Shown piece by piece: positions 1-9,408 of a DNA stretch of 64,000 nt (positions are counted from its first letter, which is position 1; every line of letters begins with the position of its first letter). This stretch comes from Climacium dendroides (Eukaryota; Streptophyta; Bryopsida; Hypnales; Climaciaceae): contig OX467083.1 in the NCBI GenBank assembly GCA_950106755.1, positions 32,173,029 through 32,237,028 of the forward strand, read 5' to 3'. The translations under genes and the position numbers were made by a program. The notes under the pieces were generated by a model, which was given only the letters and a program-made list of their open reading frames with translations, had not been told where the DNA came from and ran no database searches.

Positions 1-1
1 C

Positions 2-1681
2 CATTTCTTAAGTATTTTTCCAAGTACACTAATGGACCAAGCCAAGAAATGGTTCCAAAGACAGCCAATAGGGCATTTTAATACTTGGACAGGATTGCGT
101 GATGCATTCCTAGCCCATTTTCGCCCTGCCGCTTATCAGGAAAAATTATTTGAAAAGTTGGCCGAGTTACATATGGCAAGTGGTGAACGTATCGATAGTT
201 ATTATGGCCGTCTAGAAGACATAATGCTTAGATTGCCAAATAATGAGTATCCGGATGCGCATTTTATGCGGCAATTTATAAATGGGTTATACCCACCAAA
301 ATTAAAAGCATTTGTAAAAGAAGTTGCTCCTGCGGATTTACCAGCCGCAATTCGAAGAGCTAAATTATGGGAGGAGGTACATTTGGGTGAAACATATATA
401 AATCCTACTATAAGCCAACCTAGTTACTTGGACCAAATTGGCGTGAATAGGGAGGATATAGGAGGTACTACCATGCCTACCTATATCCAACCCAGTTATG
501 TAAATGTAGTACCCATGGCACCGGTCCAAGCACTGCCAATTGTTCCAGTTGAACCAATTAAGAGCAACCAAGTAGGTGTTCCTCCTTACCAAGTACAATC
601 TAATGCAAGAGATGCGGTAATGGAGTCACATCTACTTGAAATCACGAAACAATTAGGCAACCTCCAAGTAAATTTAGCAAACTCGGTTCAAAAGAAAAAT
701 CAACCTAATCAGGACCGTGCCCACATATGGTGCACAAATTGTAGGGGACAAGGGCACATGTTGCCCGATTGTCCATCTCCTCCCAATTTGCCTCCTAAGT
801 GTAGGTTTTGTGGTCTTAAACACGAGACCGAGTCTTGCCGCAATATGCAAGCAAGTTTGGTCCAACAAGCTGGCCAAAATAGGAGTAGTCAAGTCTATCA
901 AGTTGAGGATAACAATTACCAAGGAGGAAATTCCAACTGGGTAAATAGACCGAAGCGAAGAAATTTTAATCAAAATTATAATCAAAATTATAATCAACCC
1001 AATCCAAATTTCAATCCTATGAACTTTAATAAAGGAGGATTTAGTAATAATCCTAATCGTGGTGTGGCACAAATGCCAACCAATAATAACCAAGGTTGGT
1101 CACAAATGCCATTTGGCAATGTGAACCAAGGTCCTCCTACTTATGGAGGACAAGTTCCTAATTGGTCCCAAGGCAAAGGAGTCATATGTTATAATTGCCG
1201 ACAACTGGGCCATATTTCCACTAATTGCCCGAACGCAAGGGCTAGTGTAGATTACGTACCTTTATGCGGTAATTGCAATCAAGCCAGTCATACGGCTGAG
1301 CAATGTAATGGTCCGCGTAAAAATGATCCCCAAGAGGGCTATAATAATAAAAAGAGGGATAATAGTCCCAAGATAGTACTATTAGATGAAGATGCAGCAA
1401 GGTCTAATAAGGATCGTGCATCTTATCTAATACAAGTCGAAGATAAAAATTTCCCTTATTTAAATAAGGAAGAAAAATTAGTTCAAAAGGTATCGACTAG
1501 AGGACAAATTGAAAAGCAGAATCCCCCGGGGAATTTGGATATATTAAGGGAAAAGGAAATTACCCGTAAAGAAACTCAGCAGTTGCTGGAGCAGAAAAAT
1601 CAATTAGGCTTACACTTTAATTCCGAATTGGTTGGACAGTCAAATAAATCAGTGCCCAGTCCAATTCGTAATGAAAGATAG
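2..1681 (+). CDS. gag: Gag polyprotein of gypsy element (5' partial)
   Basis: The frame is open from the left edge, so the real start lies upstream; the first visible Met codon is at 32 and is not taken as the start. The N-terminal ~125 residues, with the AKKWF motif and a helical charged stretch, resemble the capsid-like retrotransposon Gag domain. Numbering from the Met at 32, there are four zinc knuckles: C234-C247, C386-C399 and C412-C425 of the classic CX2CX4HX4C form, and a variant CX2CX3HX4C at C257-C269. An Asn/Gln-rich linker separates the knuckle pairs. Gag packages element RNA into virus-like particles, and the knuckles bind RNA. The frame ends at a TAG at 1679-1681, beyond which the same frame stays open into Pol. 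Four knuckles is more than the one or two usual in plant gypsy Gag. Confidence 0.85.
   Translation, partial: HFLSIFPSTLMDQAKKWFQRQPIGHFNTWTGLRDAFLAHFRPAAYQEKLFEKLAELHMASGERIDSYYGRLEDIMLRLPNNEYPDAHFMRQFINGLYPPKLKAFVKEVAPADLPAAIRRAKLWEEVHLGETYINPTISQPSYLDQIGVNREDIGGTTMPTYIQPSYVNVVPMAPVQALPIVPVEPIKSNQVGVPPYQVQSNARDAVMESHLLEITKQLGNLQVNLANSVQKKNQPNQDRAHIWCTNCRGQGHMLPDCPSPPNLPPKCRFCGLKHETESCRNMQASLVQQAGQNRSSQVYQVEDNNYQGGNSNWVNRPKRRNFNQNYNQNYNQPNPNFNPMNFNKGGFSNNPNRGVAQMPTNNNQGWSQMPFGNVNQGPPTYGGQVPNWSQGKGVICYNCRQLGHISTNCPNARASVDYVPLCGNCNQASHTAEQCNGPRKNDPQEGYNNKKRDNSPKIVLLDEDAARSNKDRASYLIQVEDKNFPYLNKEEKLVQKVSTRGQIEKQNPPGNLDILREKEITRKETQQLLEQKNQLGLHFNSELVGQSNKSVPSPIRNER
1679..1681 (+). other. Single in-frame UAG between Gag and Pol
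   Basis: The Gag frame and the Pol frame are the same. Codons from 1682 to the Pol ATG at 1772 contain no further stop, so one UAG is all that separates Gag from a continuous Gag-Pol frame ending at 5785. It could be programmed readthrough, as in murine leukaemia virus, or one nonsense mutation. The following bases, CCTGATCGG, do not match the plant-virus readthrough context CARYYA. Confidence 0.8.
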
Positions 1682-1771
1682 CCTGATCGGATAAAGGCTA
1701 GTACAGGTCCTTCGTTAAATTTACCAAATCGGGATGAAGCTCAGTCTAGCAAGACTAGAGCTGATGACACA

Positions 1772-4700
1772 ATGTCAGCAAGTAAACCAAATGGGAAGTC
1801 AGTTCAATTTGGTCCAGTCATAACCATGACTGAACCAAATGGAATTAATAAACCAAATCGAGATGTAGCATCGCAGAGAAATCCTGATCCCAATTCGGTA
1901 CAACCAATCAGCCTAAATAGTCAGGAGCCATTTATTATTCCACCAATTAGGGTAGAGCCAGACAATTCAGTCCAGCAGGCTGTACCCAAATTGGATAGTA
2001 CAGGAAAGTATAAGATGGGAAACCAATTTGGAAAATTTGTCAAGTCATCTCTGAGAAAGAGAAAGGACAGTAACAACCAAATTGGGATCATTGACGAAAA
2101 TAACCCATATGATGTCATAGACAATTTGGGAAGTGTCAAGGCTGACATAACAATTAAACAACTATTGGGTATAGCCCCTAGTTGTAGATCAGCCTTGAAA
2201 TCAAATTTGGTGAGAAAGAGAAGTAGACAAGTCCATGAAGTGACTTTAGGCCCTGATCCAGGTGCGCCAATTATCGACGTAGAAATTGAAGGACTAATTG
2301 TGTCCAACGTCCAAGTAGATGGCGGTTCTAGCGTAAATCTAATGAATAACGATACTATGCTAAGCCTCCATCTAACTGGGCTTCAAGAAACTAAATTGGT
2401 TTTGCGCATGGCGGACCAAAGCCGAGTAAAGCCTTTAGGTATTTTACCCAAGGTAAAAACACGAATAGCGGGATTGGTATATTTAATCGATTATATTATT
2501 TTCCAACCTAATACACCTAACACATCGTACCCTATCCTATTAGGAAGGCCATGGCTTTATCAAGCTAGAGTGAAAGACGATTGGGGTAGGGGCGTGATGA
2601 AAATATTCCAAGGGAATCATTCGGTGAGTATCACTATGTATCCCCTTAAATATAAAGGTGAGACCCAATGGGAATCACCAGGTGATACTAGCGATTTTGG
2701 GTATGATTCCGAGTGGGATGATTTATCAACTAATAGGATTAATATTAAAACACATGAAAATAAACCGAGTGGGATTCCAACGTTTAAGGAAGTAGCCCCA
2801 GGAGAGTACATCATCCCATGTGAGGATGATGACAACTCGGACAGGGCAATCCAATATTGGTTAACAGACTCCATGACGGATTCTACCGTGTATGGAGTCG
2901 ATTCCGATTGGGAGATGAGTGAAGATAGTGAAAGCATTTATGAGAGAGAGTTGGACGATGTTCCAATTAGGTCTTACGTATCTAAAGGCCATTGCCAGAC
3001 CGTAAATCTTGGGTCTGAAGATGAGGAAAAGAACATACAATTATTTAGTAGGCTAGGTCCGGAAGAGTTAGCCACGTGGGTTAAATTTTTTAAAGAAAAT
3101 AATAAAATGTTTGCATGGTCATATAAGGACCTAAGAGGGGTGTCACCTAGTATATGTGAACATCACATTGATTTAGAGGATAATGCACGCCCAATTAGGC
3201 AAAGGCCCCATCGGTTAAATCCAAAGTATTCCCTCTTGGTAAAGGAGGAAATCGAAAAATTGATCAAGATAGGATTTATTTATCCAGCCCCAAATAGCGA
3301 ATGGGTAAGTCCTATAGTGATTGTTCCCAAGAAGGACGGACGTATTAGAATTTGTCAGGATTTTAGGAAGTTGAACGCCGTCACTAAAAAGGACGGATTT
3401 CCCTTACCATTTACCAATAGTATTTTAGATACTGTTGCCGGTCATGAATGCTATTCATTCATGGACGGGTTCTCGGGATACAATCAGATCCAAATCGCGA
3501 AAAAAGACCAAGCTAAAACTGCCTTTGTCACCGATTTGGGAATCTATGCGAGTAGGGTTATGTTGTTTGGATTATGTAACGGGGCAACCACATTTCAACG
3601 TGTAGCCACGCTAGCCTTTCAGGATTTTCTTCGTATCTTTATGGAGATTTTTCTGGACGATTTTTGCGTCTTTGGAACCAAATTGGAGCATCCACAGCAA
3701 TTAAAAAAATGTTTTGAAAAATGCTCGGAATTTGGTATCTCTTTGAATGCGGCTAAGTGCCAATTTGTTGTCCCTTATGGGAAGCTATTAGGCCACATCG
3801 TTAGCAAACGAGGTATTAGTACAGACCCCGATAAGGTAGCAAAAATAACTAACTTACCTATTCCTTCCACTATAACGCAAGTAAGGGGTTTTCTTGGGCA
3901 TGTTAGCTATTATCGTAGGTTTATCGAAAATTACGCCCAAGTGGCGCTACCATTAACGGCCCTTCTAAAAAAATTAGAAGTAGGCACAAATCCTACTTCG
4001 ACTCGTGAATGCGATGAGGCGTTTTTAAAGTTAAAACAAAAATTGGTTATTGCTCCTATTTTAATTTCTCCAAATTGGAGTGAGCCATTCCATGTATATG
4101 TGGATGCGAGTAATGTCGCTATGGGTTGTGTCTTAAGTCAGAAAGATAAAAATGGCAAAAACCACCCCATTTATTATGCTAGCCGCCAATTTATTCCCGC
4201 GGAGAGAAACTATACCACTACCGAGAGGGAAGCCTTGGGTATGGTATATGCGGTGCAAAAATTCCGTCATTACCTACTTGGTTATAAGTTCACGTTTTAT
4301 GTGGACCACGATGCGCTTAAGTACGTTATTAACAAGCCTCAGTTGAGTGGCCGATTGGCGCGGTGGGTATTACTTCTCCAGGAATTTAATTTTAATATAA
4401 TTGTTCGTCTTGGTAAGCAACACTCCAACGCCGATTTCCTTTCTAGGTTGGAAGAACCGTTAGATCCAAATGGGTTGCCGGTTGAGGATGATATTCTTGA
4501 CGCCAATTTATTTGAGGTGGATGTGATTCATACCGAGTATGCCGATATTTTGAGTTATTTATCTACCGGTTTATTTCCTAGAGATTATAGTGGTAAACAG
4601 AAAGCGGCCCTTATAAGAAAAAGTGCCCCTTATACCCTATTAGACAAAACTTTATATAAGTTGGGTCAAGATGGTGTCCTTAGGCGATGTATCTATAAGA

Positions 4701-5785
4701 GTGAAATTAAGGATATTCTCCAAGGTTGCCACTCAGATTCGTGTGGCGGCCATTTCGCAGGAATTTCCACGGCACAAAAGGTGTTGTTAGCCGGTTATTG
4801 GTGGCCATCCTTATTTAAGGATGCCCATACTTTTGCCAGGCAATGCGATCCTTGCCAACGTATAGGTAAACCCTCACCTTCGACGGCAATGCCGTTAATA
4901 CCCCTAATGGCATTAGCCCCATTCGAAAAATGGGGAATTGATTTCGTAGGCCCTATAGCCCCAGCCACAAAGTATGGGCGTAAAAAGTATATCTTAGTCG
5001 CGACTGACTATGCTACCAAATGGGCTGAGGCAATGGCCGCCCGTAACGATGATGCCAAGACCGTGGCACATTTTTTGTATGAAAATATAATTTCCCGATT
5101 TGGGTGCCCAAGAGAGTTAATAAGTGACCGGGGCACGCATTTTTTAAATGCCACGATAGAGGAATTAACAAATCAGTTTTTAATTAAACACCGTAAAACG
5201 GCCCCTTACCACCCACGTGCTAACGGGCAAACCGAAAAAATGAACGGTATACTATGTAAAATCCTAACAAAAACAATTAGTGGTGCATCTACTGATTGGG
5301 ATGAAAAGCTTTGGAGTGCTTTGTGGGCCTACCGGACCGCTTACAAAGGAACTACGGGGTTTTCCCCATTCCAATTAGTGTATGGCCAAGAGGCCATACT
5401 CCCAATCGAGTTTGAAATTCCTAGCCTAAGAGTGGCTATAGAAAACAATTTGGGAGATGAGGAGAGTTTAAGAGTGAGGCTAACCAATTTGGAAGCTCTT
5501 GATGAGAAAAGGAGAGAAGCTTATTTGAACACTTTAGCTACCCAAAATAGGAGGAAGTCATATTACGACTCTAAATTGCATCCTAAAGAATTCAAGGTTG
5601 GAAGTTTAGTATTGCTATATGATAGCCGTTTTTTCAAGTTTCCGGGTAAATTACAAATGCATTGGATAGGTCCGTATGAGGTTGTAGATGTCAGTCCTAA
5701 TGGGTCATTGCAACTCAAGGACTTTGAGGGAAATTTACTTCCAACTAGGATTAATGGTTACCGGCTTAAGCCGTATTTTGTTTGA
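1772..5785 (+). CDS. pol: Pol polyprotein of gypsy element (PR-RT-RNase H-integrase)
   Basis: 1337 codons with no interruption. Domains in order: a retropepsin-like protease with VDGGSS (Asp183; DGG instead of the usual D-T/S-G) followed by an ILLGRPWL flap-like segment; reverse transcriptase with KKDGRIRICQDFR, a fingers/palm region and catalytic FLDDF (Asp629/Asp630); RNase H with Asp778 (VDAS), TTEREAL, and NADFLSRL near its end; integrase with an HHCC finger (HX6H, CX2C), catalytic Asp1057, Asp1119 and Glu1155 at exact DD35E spacing, and a C-terminal GPY/F-type WIGPYEV segment. No chromodomain is seen. The RT motif usually read MPFGL.NAP.TFQ is here MLFGLCNGATTFQ, which may be lineage-specific or early decay. 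Translation may begin at 1772 or by readthrough of the UAG at 1679. It copies the element's RNA and inserts the cDNA. Confidence 0.95.
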   Translation: MSASKPNGKSVQFGPVITMTEPNGINKPNRDVASQRNPDPNSVQPISLNSQEPFIIPPIRVEPDNSVQQAVPKLDSTGKYKMGNQFGKFVKSSLRKRKDSNNQIGIIDENNPYDVIDNLGSVKADITIKQLLGIAPSCRSALKSNLVRKRSRQVHEVTLGPDPGAPIIDVEIEGLIVSNVQVDGGSSVNLMNNDTMLSLHLTGLQETKLVLRMADQSRVKPLGILPKVKTRIAGLVYLIDYIIFQPNTPNTSYPILLGRPWLYQARVKDDWGRGVMKIFQGNHSVSITMYPLKYKGETQWESPGDTSDFGYDSEWDDLSTNRINIKTHENKPSGIPTFKEVAPGEYIIPCEDDDNSDRAIQYWLTDSMTDSTVYGVDSDWEMSEDSESIYERELDDVPIRSYVSKGHCQTVNLGSEDEEKNIQLFSRLGPEELATWVKFFKENNKMFAWSYKDLRGVSPSICEHHIDLEDNARPIRQRPHRLNPKYSLLVKEEIEKLIKIGFIYPAPNSEWVSPIVIVPKKDGRIRICQDFRKLNAVTKKDGFPLPFTNSILDTVAGHECYSFMDGFSGYNQIQIAKKDQAKTAFVTDLGIYASRVMLFGLCNGATTFQRVATLAFQDFLRIFMEIFLDDFCVFGTKLEHPQQLKKCFEKCSEFGISLNAAKCQFVVPYGKLLGHIVSKRGISTDPDKVAKITNLPIPSTITQVRGFLGHVSYYRRFIENYAQVALPLTALLKKLEVGTNPTSTRECDEAFLKLKQKLVIAPILISPNWSEPFHVYVDASNVAMGCVLSQKDKNGKNHPIYYASRQFIPAERNYTTTEREALGMVYAVQKFRHYLLGYKFTFYVDHDALKYVINKPQLSGRLARWVLLLQEFNFNIIVRLGKQHSNADFLSRLEEPLDPNGLPVEDDILDANLFEVDVIHTEYADILSYLSTGLFPRDYSGKQKAALIRKSAPYTLLDKTLYKLGQDGVLRRCIYKSEIKDILQGCHSDSCGGHFAGISTAQKVLLAGYWWPSLFKDAHTFARQCDPCQRIGKPSPSTAMPLIPLMALAPFEKWGIDFVGPIAPATKYGRKKYILVATDYATKWAEAMAARNDDAKTVAHFLYENIISRFGCPRELISDRGTHFLNATIEELTNQFLIKHRKTAPYHPRANGQTEKMNGILCKILTKTISGASTDWDEKLWSALWAYRTAYKGTTGFSPFQLVYGQEAILPIEFEIPSLRVAIENNLGDEESLRVRLTNLEALDEKRREAYLNTLATQNRRKSYYDSKLHPKEFKVGSLVLLYDSRFFKFPGKLQMHWIGPYEVVDVSPNGSLQLKDFEGNLLPTRINGYRLKPYFV

Positions 5786-5898
5786 AATGCCGGGGGCGGC
5801 ATTTTCAATTTGGGGGGTAGTCTTTTTAGGGAAAGTAAAAAAAAAACAAAAAAAAAACAAAAAAAAACAAAAACAAAAACAAAAACAAAAACAAAAAA
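5786..5898 (+). other. Hairpin directly after pol stop, then (AAAAAC)n-like tract
   Basis: Immediately after the pol TGA, AATGCCG (5786-5792) and CGGCATT (5797-5803) form a perfect 7-bp stem around a GGGG loop. From 5837 to 5898 follows a pure A/C tract grading into AAAAAC units. It may mark an RNA-processing or regulatory point between pol and the downstream ORF, or be simple-sequence expansion. Confidence 0.5.
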
Positions 5899-6567
5899 TG
5901 GCAATGCCAAAGTGAATGAGTGCCAAATCGGAGGTGACAAACCAACTTGGATGATGATGATACGTACCCCTGGGGATGAATCATTTCAAATCAGAATCAT
6001 TTGAAGCCGCCAAAAATCCAAAACCGAATCGGATTGGGAGCAAGGCGAGCGGTTCACCAACTGGGAGATTGCAGACGAAGGCAAAAGAGCTGAATTGGGC
6101 TGCACAGTTGGGTGGCGTGAAGTTTTTTTTGTTAAATCTTGTGCGTTGCGAGCAAATTGGGTTTTGAGGAAAATTGTGTTGTCTTTGCGTTTTCTTGAGA
6201 AAGCAAGGTTGTGTTTGCCAGTTCTTTCAGTTGTGAGCGAATCCGAGTTGGTCCGGAAGGGTGAGGCGCGATTGTGCGCACTAAAACCAATTAGGGTTTG
6301 GAGTTTGCGTTCTGTCTTTTTAGTCCAATTTGGAGTTTGAGTGATCCCAATTTGTGTTTCGAAGAGCGCGAGAAAGTGAGGGTTTTGCTGTGGTTTGTTT
6401 TTGGTGTTCTGTTCCGAATTGGGGAGAAATTGTTTGCTGGCTGGTTGGCTGAGGGCTGAAAGATTGTGGAGGTCGAAAGCAGGAGCCAATTCCGAGCGAC
6501 AGTGAGGTTTCTTAGCCAAATTGGGAGCATTTGCCGAGAGTAGGCGAGATTGTGGTTTGCAGGTGCG
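5899..6567 (+). other. Leader between pol and the accessory ORF
   Basis: No ORF with coding character on the plus strand. It holds about seven matches to CCRANTNGG (for example near 5929, 6024, 6247, 6323, 6414 and 6517). No splice signal, internal promoter or second primer site was recognised. A splice acceptor that would let the downstream ORF be translated from a spliced RNA would be expected here but was not identified by eye. Confidence 0.4.
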
Positions 6568-9321
6568 ATGGAAGACCAATTGGGTAAAGGCAAAGCCCCG
6601 GTTGATGAGGATACCGAATTGGTGTGCGAGGAGGAGCACTTGGATAAAAAGCCCAAGTTGGGAGAGAACGAGGAGGCGCCGATCGAGGTTACGCAGACAG
6701 ACTTTCGGTTTGAAGCTGTGACCGAGTTGGACGATGCCAAATGGGAGCAGCAGCAGCAGCTGAAACTTCAGGAGACTGGGCTTTGGATGTTCGTGGAAGG
6801 AAGACGGCGATGGGCGCAAATTGACTCCAATCGACTGGAGATTTTTGTTATGGCCTATTCGGTGGCGGAAAGGAAGAGCTGCGTGCGGGGCGAATTGGTG
6901 GAACTACAGCCTCAAAAGATTGAGGAGGTTTTCCAACTTCCAAAATCGGGAGTGACGGTGAAGACGGTCCAAGATTCAACTGCCTATTTGGTGGAGGAGT
7001 GCTTCGTGGAGGGCATCACAGAGGAGCAGAAAGCCAAGTCGGAGTATGAGTTGCTGTGGCTTAGACCAAGTTGGCAGCCCTGGGTCAAGTTGGTGGTGCA
7101 ATGTCTCATGTTGGAGCAGGCAACACTGAGTATTTCAAAGAAGAATCTCCAAGTTGTGGTTGCAGTTCAGCAGGGAGTTGTGATTAATTGGGCGTTGTTT
7201 GTGTCACGAAGGCTTCATACTTTTGTGACTGACTATAAGAAAAAGCCGGATGGAGCTTTGCGAGGGGCGCAATTTCTTTCCGAATTGGTGGAGGTCAGCT
7301 GTGCGGCACTGCCCGAGTTGCATAAGGAGCCCAAACAAGATCCGGGTGGTTCATCCGAAGTCGGGAGGTTGCCCAATTTTGAGGCTCCAGTGTGTTCGGT
7401 TTCCCAGCTGAAGGCAAGGTTGGCCCAAACCTTGACCGAGTTGGAGGATTTTGATCCTTCCCAAGTAGCGGGGTTGCGACAGGCAAATACCAAGTTGGCA
7501 GCAGAGTGTCAGCGTGTGAAGGCCGACTTGGAAGCAACCAAGGAAGAGAGATTAGCATACGAAATCCAAATGGCAGCCAATTACCAAGATGTAGCAGACG
7601 AATTGGCGCAGTTGCAAGGGAGGTTTGACACGGTTAACAAAAAGGCCGATTTGGAATCCAGCTTGCGGCGCATTGCTGAGAGCAAGGTGGCTATTTTGGA
7701 GCAGCAAGTGCACGAGCTGCGGGCCAAGTTGGAAGGCGCCAAGATGGAAGATCAGTCCGATTTGGAAGAAGGCCTGTTGGGGTTCGAAAAGGAGTTGGCC
7801 AGAGTTGAAAAACAGGCCAATGCTGCAACAAGTAGTGCCAAGGGGAAGAGTGAAGCGGTCCCTGTGGTGAGGAAGCGGCAACGAGTGCTTCATATGGAGA
7901 ATTTGGAGGCCTTGTCCGAATTGATTCCCCCAATAGATAATATTGAATTTGCCTATGCTTGGGAGCGGGAAGTGTTTTTCTTGTACACAGGAATCGCGTT
8001 GAAGGAGTATCTTTCCAAATCACGCTTTAAAACTATTTGGGCAAGGGCAGTTCAACTTCGGTGCGAGAATCTCTTTACAGAGATTGTGGGGCGCGGTGAT
8101 GTGGTATTAGAAGACAATGTCACTGCTTTCACCCTAATTGGCGATTACGGAGCGCGGTGTTTGTTGTTTTATTCCGAATTGGAGGACTTGTTGGCCAAGC
8201 GAAGGCGGGTGGCTGCATCTTATGTGGGTAAACAACGTCCCAATATGGGAGCACGGTTAGAAGATGGCGTGGCTGCAGCTATTCGGGCGACGGTTTCCAA
8301 TACCAAGTTGAAAGCAGTGGTGACACCGGTGGAGTGGATGCGTACCATCACCGAGTTGGAAAGGAATTTGAGTGGCTCAAATTGGCTTACGGAGATGGTG
8401 CAGAATGCCCGACATAGGGCAACTCACAGCCAGCTCATGGACGTGCACCCATCCGTTTATATGTACAAATTTGAGACGACTCGGGATAGGCTGCAAGATA
8501 AGCGGAAGGCTGGGGGGCCTGTAGCGATTCCAAGTTGGGATTTTTCGGGCGAGCTGGCGTTTCCACGACCCCGAGTTGGCGATAAAACGTTGGAGATGTC
8601 AGGGTTGTTGTCCAAGTGGGTTACATGGTCGATTCCTTTACCATCGACAGTTGCAGGCAAGGACGATCTCTACTTGGGAAACTACGACCAGTTGTTCGAG
8701 GAGCTTGGCGATGTACCGTTTCCAAGTTGGGAGGCGTTGCTGTGGATCGGCCAAGACCATGAAGGCGTCAGAAGTCCCCTAATTGTAGCGATGGATTTAA
8801 TGGACCACACCGAGCGGATTTCACGGTCTTCTACACCTCCGCCTTTGGTGGCGTCGGATCCCAGGTTCTGTCCCTGCCCGAGGAGGTATATGTGGTCGAA
8901 TCGCGCCAAGTTGGATTCACGTTGGTACAATTGGCCAAAGATCCCTGGTTCGTACAAGAACCCGGAGAGTTGCGTGGAGGCATACATGAAGTTTTCGTTG
9001 GAGCATCGGACTCATCGCGATCCAGTTTGTTTCCGTGCCAGTATTTTTGCAGGTATTCTAGCCTATTTGTGTCACGATTACCAGTTTGTGGTGGATTACC
9101 GAGTTGGAGCGAGGCTGAGTACTGATATGGAGATTTTTTCTAAGATCCATTATCACTCAGCCAAGAGGATGCGTGCATTGGAGTTAATGTGCATTACCCA
9201 ATTTCTGCTTGGAGCGCATAAGGTGATGATTCTTGAGGCGTGTGAAGAAGTTGGGACGCGTTCAGGTCCAGTGAAGAATTTCTACGACAGACAGCGGTTG
9301 CTGATGCAAGAGCGAGCCTAA
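6568..9321 (+). CDS. Accessory ORF of gypsy element, coiled-coil protein of unknown function
   Basis: 917 residues from the ATG at 6568 (MEDQLGKG). Not recognised as a known enzyme. Visible parts: an acidic/charged N-terminus (1-60); a W/L-rich globular segment (about 70-260), including a W-R-P-S-W stretch and basic residues; a long heptad-like coiled coil (about 275-430) rich in L, E, K and Q; a short basic, nuclear-signal-like RKRQR near 435; then a ~470-residue W/Y/R-rich globular C-terminal half with CPCPRR near 770. There is no signal peptide or membrane span, which argues against an envelope protein. The TAA at 9319-9321 is followed by 28 more open codons to a TAG at 9406, so the ancestral end may be 9408. 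Codons carry the CCRANTNGG motif about 24 times. It could be a structural or DNA-binding accessory protein; a distant link to 'putative plant transposon protein' families is only a guess. Confidence 0.72.
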   Translation: MEDQLGKGKAPVDEDTELVCEEEHLDKKPKLGENEEAPIEVTQTDFRFEAVTELDDAKWEQQQQLKLQETGLWMFVEGRRRWAQIDSNRLEIFVMAYSVAERKSCVRGELVELQPQKIEEVFQLPKSGVTVKTVQDSTAYLVEECFVEGITEEQKAKSEYELLWLRPSWQPWVKLVVQCLMLEQATLSISKKNLQVVVAVQQGVVINWALFVSRRLHTFVTDYKKKPDGALRGAQFLSELVEVSCAALPELHKEPKQDPGGSSEVGRLPNFEAPVCSVSQLKARLAQTLTELEDFDPSQVAGLRQANTKLAAECQRVKADLEATKEERLAYEIQMAANYQDVADELAQLQGRFDTVNKKADLESSLRRIAESKVAILEQQVHELRAKLEGAKMEDQSDLEEGLLGFEKELARVEKQANAATSSAKGKSEAVPVVRKRQRVLHMENLEALSELIPPIDNIEFAYAWEREVFFLYTGIALKEYLSKSRFKTIWARAVQLRCENLFTEIVGRGDVVLEDNVTAFTLIGDYGARCLLFYSELEDLLAKRRRVAASYVGKQRPNMGARLEDGVAAAIRATVSNTKLKAVVTPVEWMRTITELERNLSGSNWLTEMVQNARHRATHSQLMDVHPSVYMYKFETTRDRLQDKRKAGGPVAIPSWDFSGELAFPRPRVGDKTLEMSGLLSKWVTWSIPLPSTVAGKDDLYLGNYDQLFEELGDVPFPSWEALLWIGQDHEGVRSPLIVAMDLMDHTERISRSSTPPPLVASDPRFCPCPRRYMWSNRAKLDSRWYNWPKIPGSYKNPESCVEAYMKFSLEHRTHRDPVCFRASIFAGILAYLCHDYQFVVDYRVGARLSTDMEIFSKIHYHSAKRMRALELMCITQFLLGAHKVMILEACEEVGTRSGPVKNFYDRQRLLMQERA

Positions 9322-9408
9322 TTGGCTGCGAAGTTGCTGAAGGAAGAGGAGGATCCGAGTTTGAAGTTCAAGTCAGGGAAGCGGTTGATAAAGCGGCAGG
9401 CCAAATAG

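Noticed and set aside
6550..6567. TTG at 6550 as the start of the accessory ORF
   Set aside because: It only extends the frame with a non-ATG codon; the first ATG at 6568 is the natural nuclear start.
5986..6819. 277-codon open frame on the minus strand
   Set aside because: Antisense to the leader and the start of the accessory ORF; low-complexity composition follows from the dense CCRANTNGG words on the other strand; no domain.
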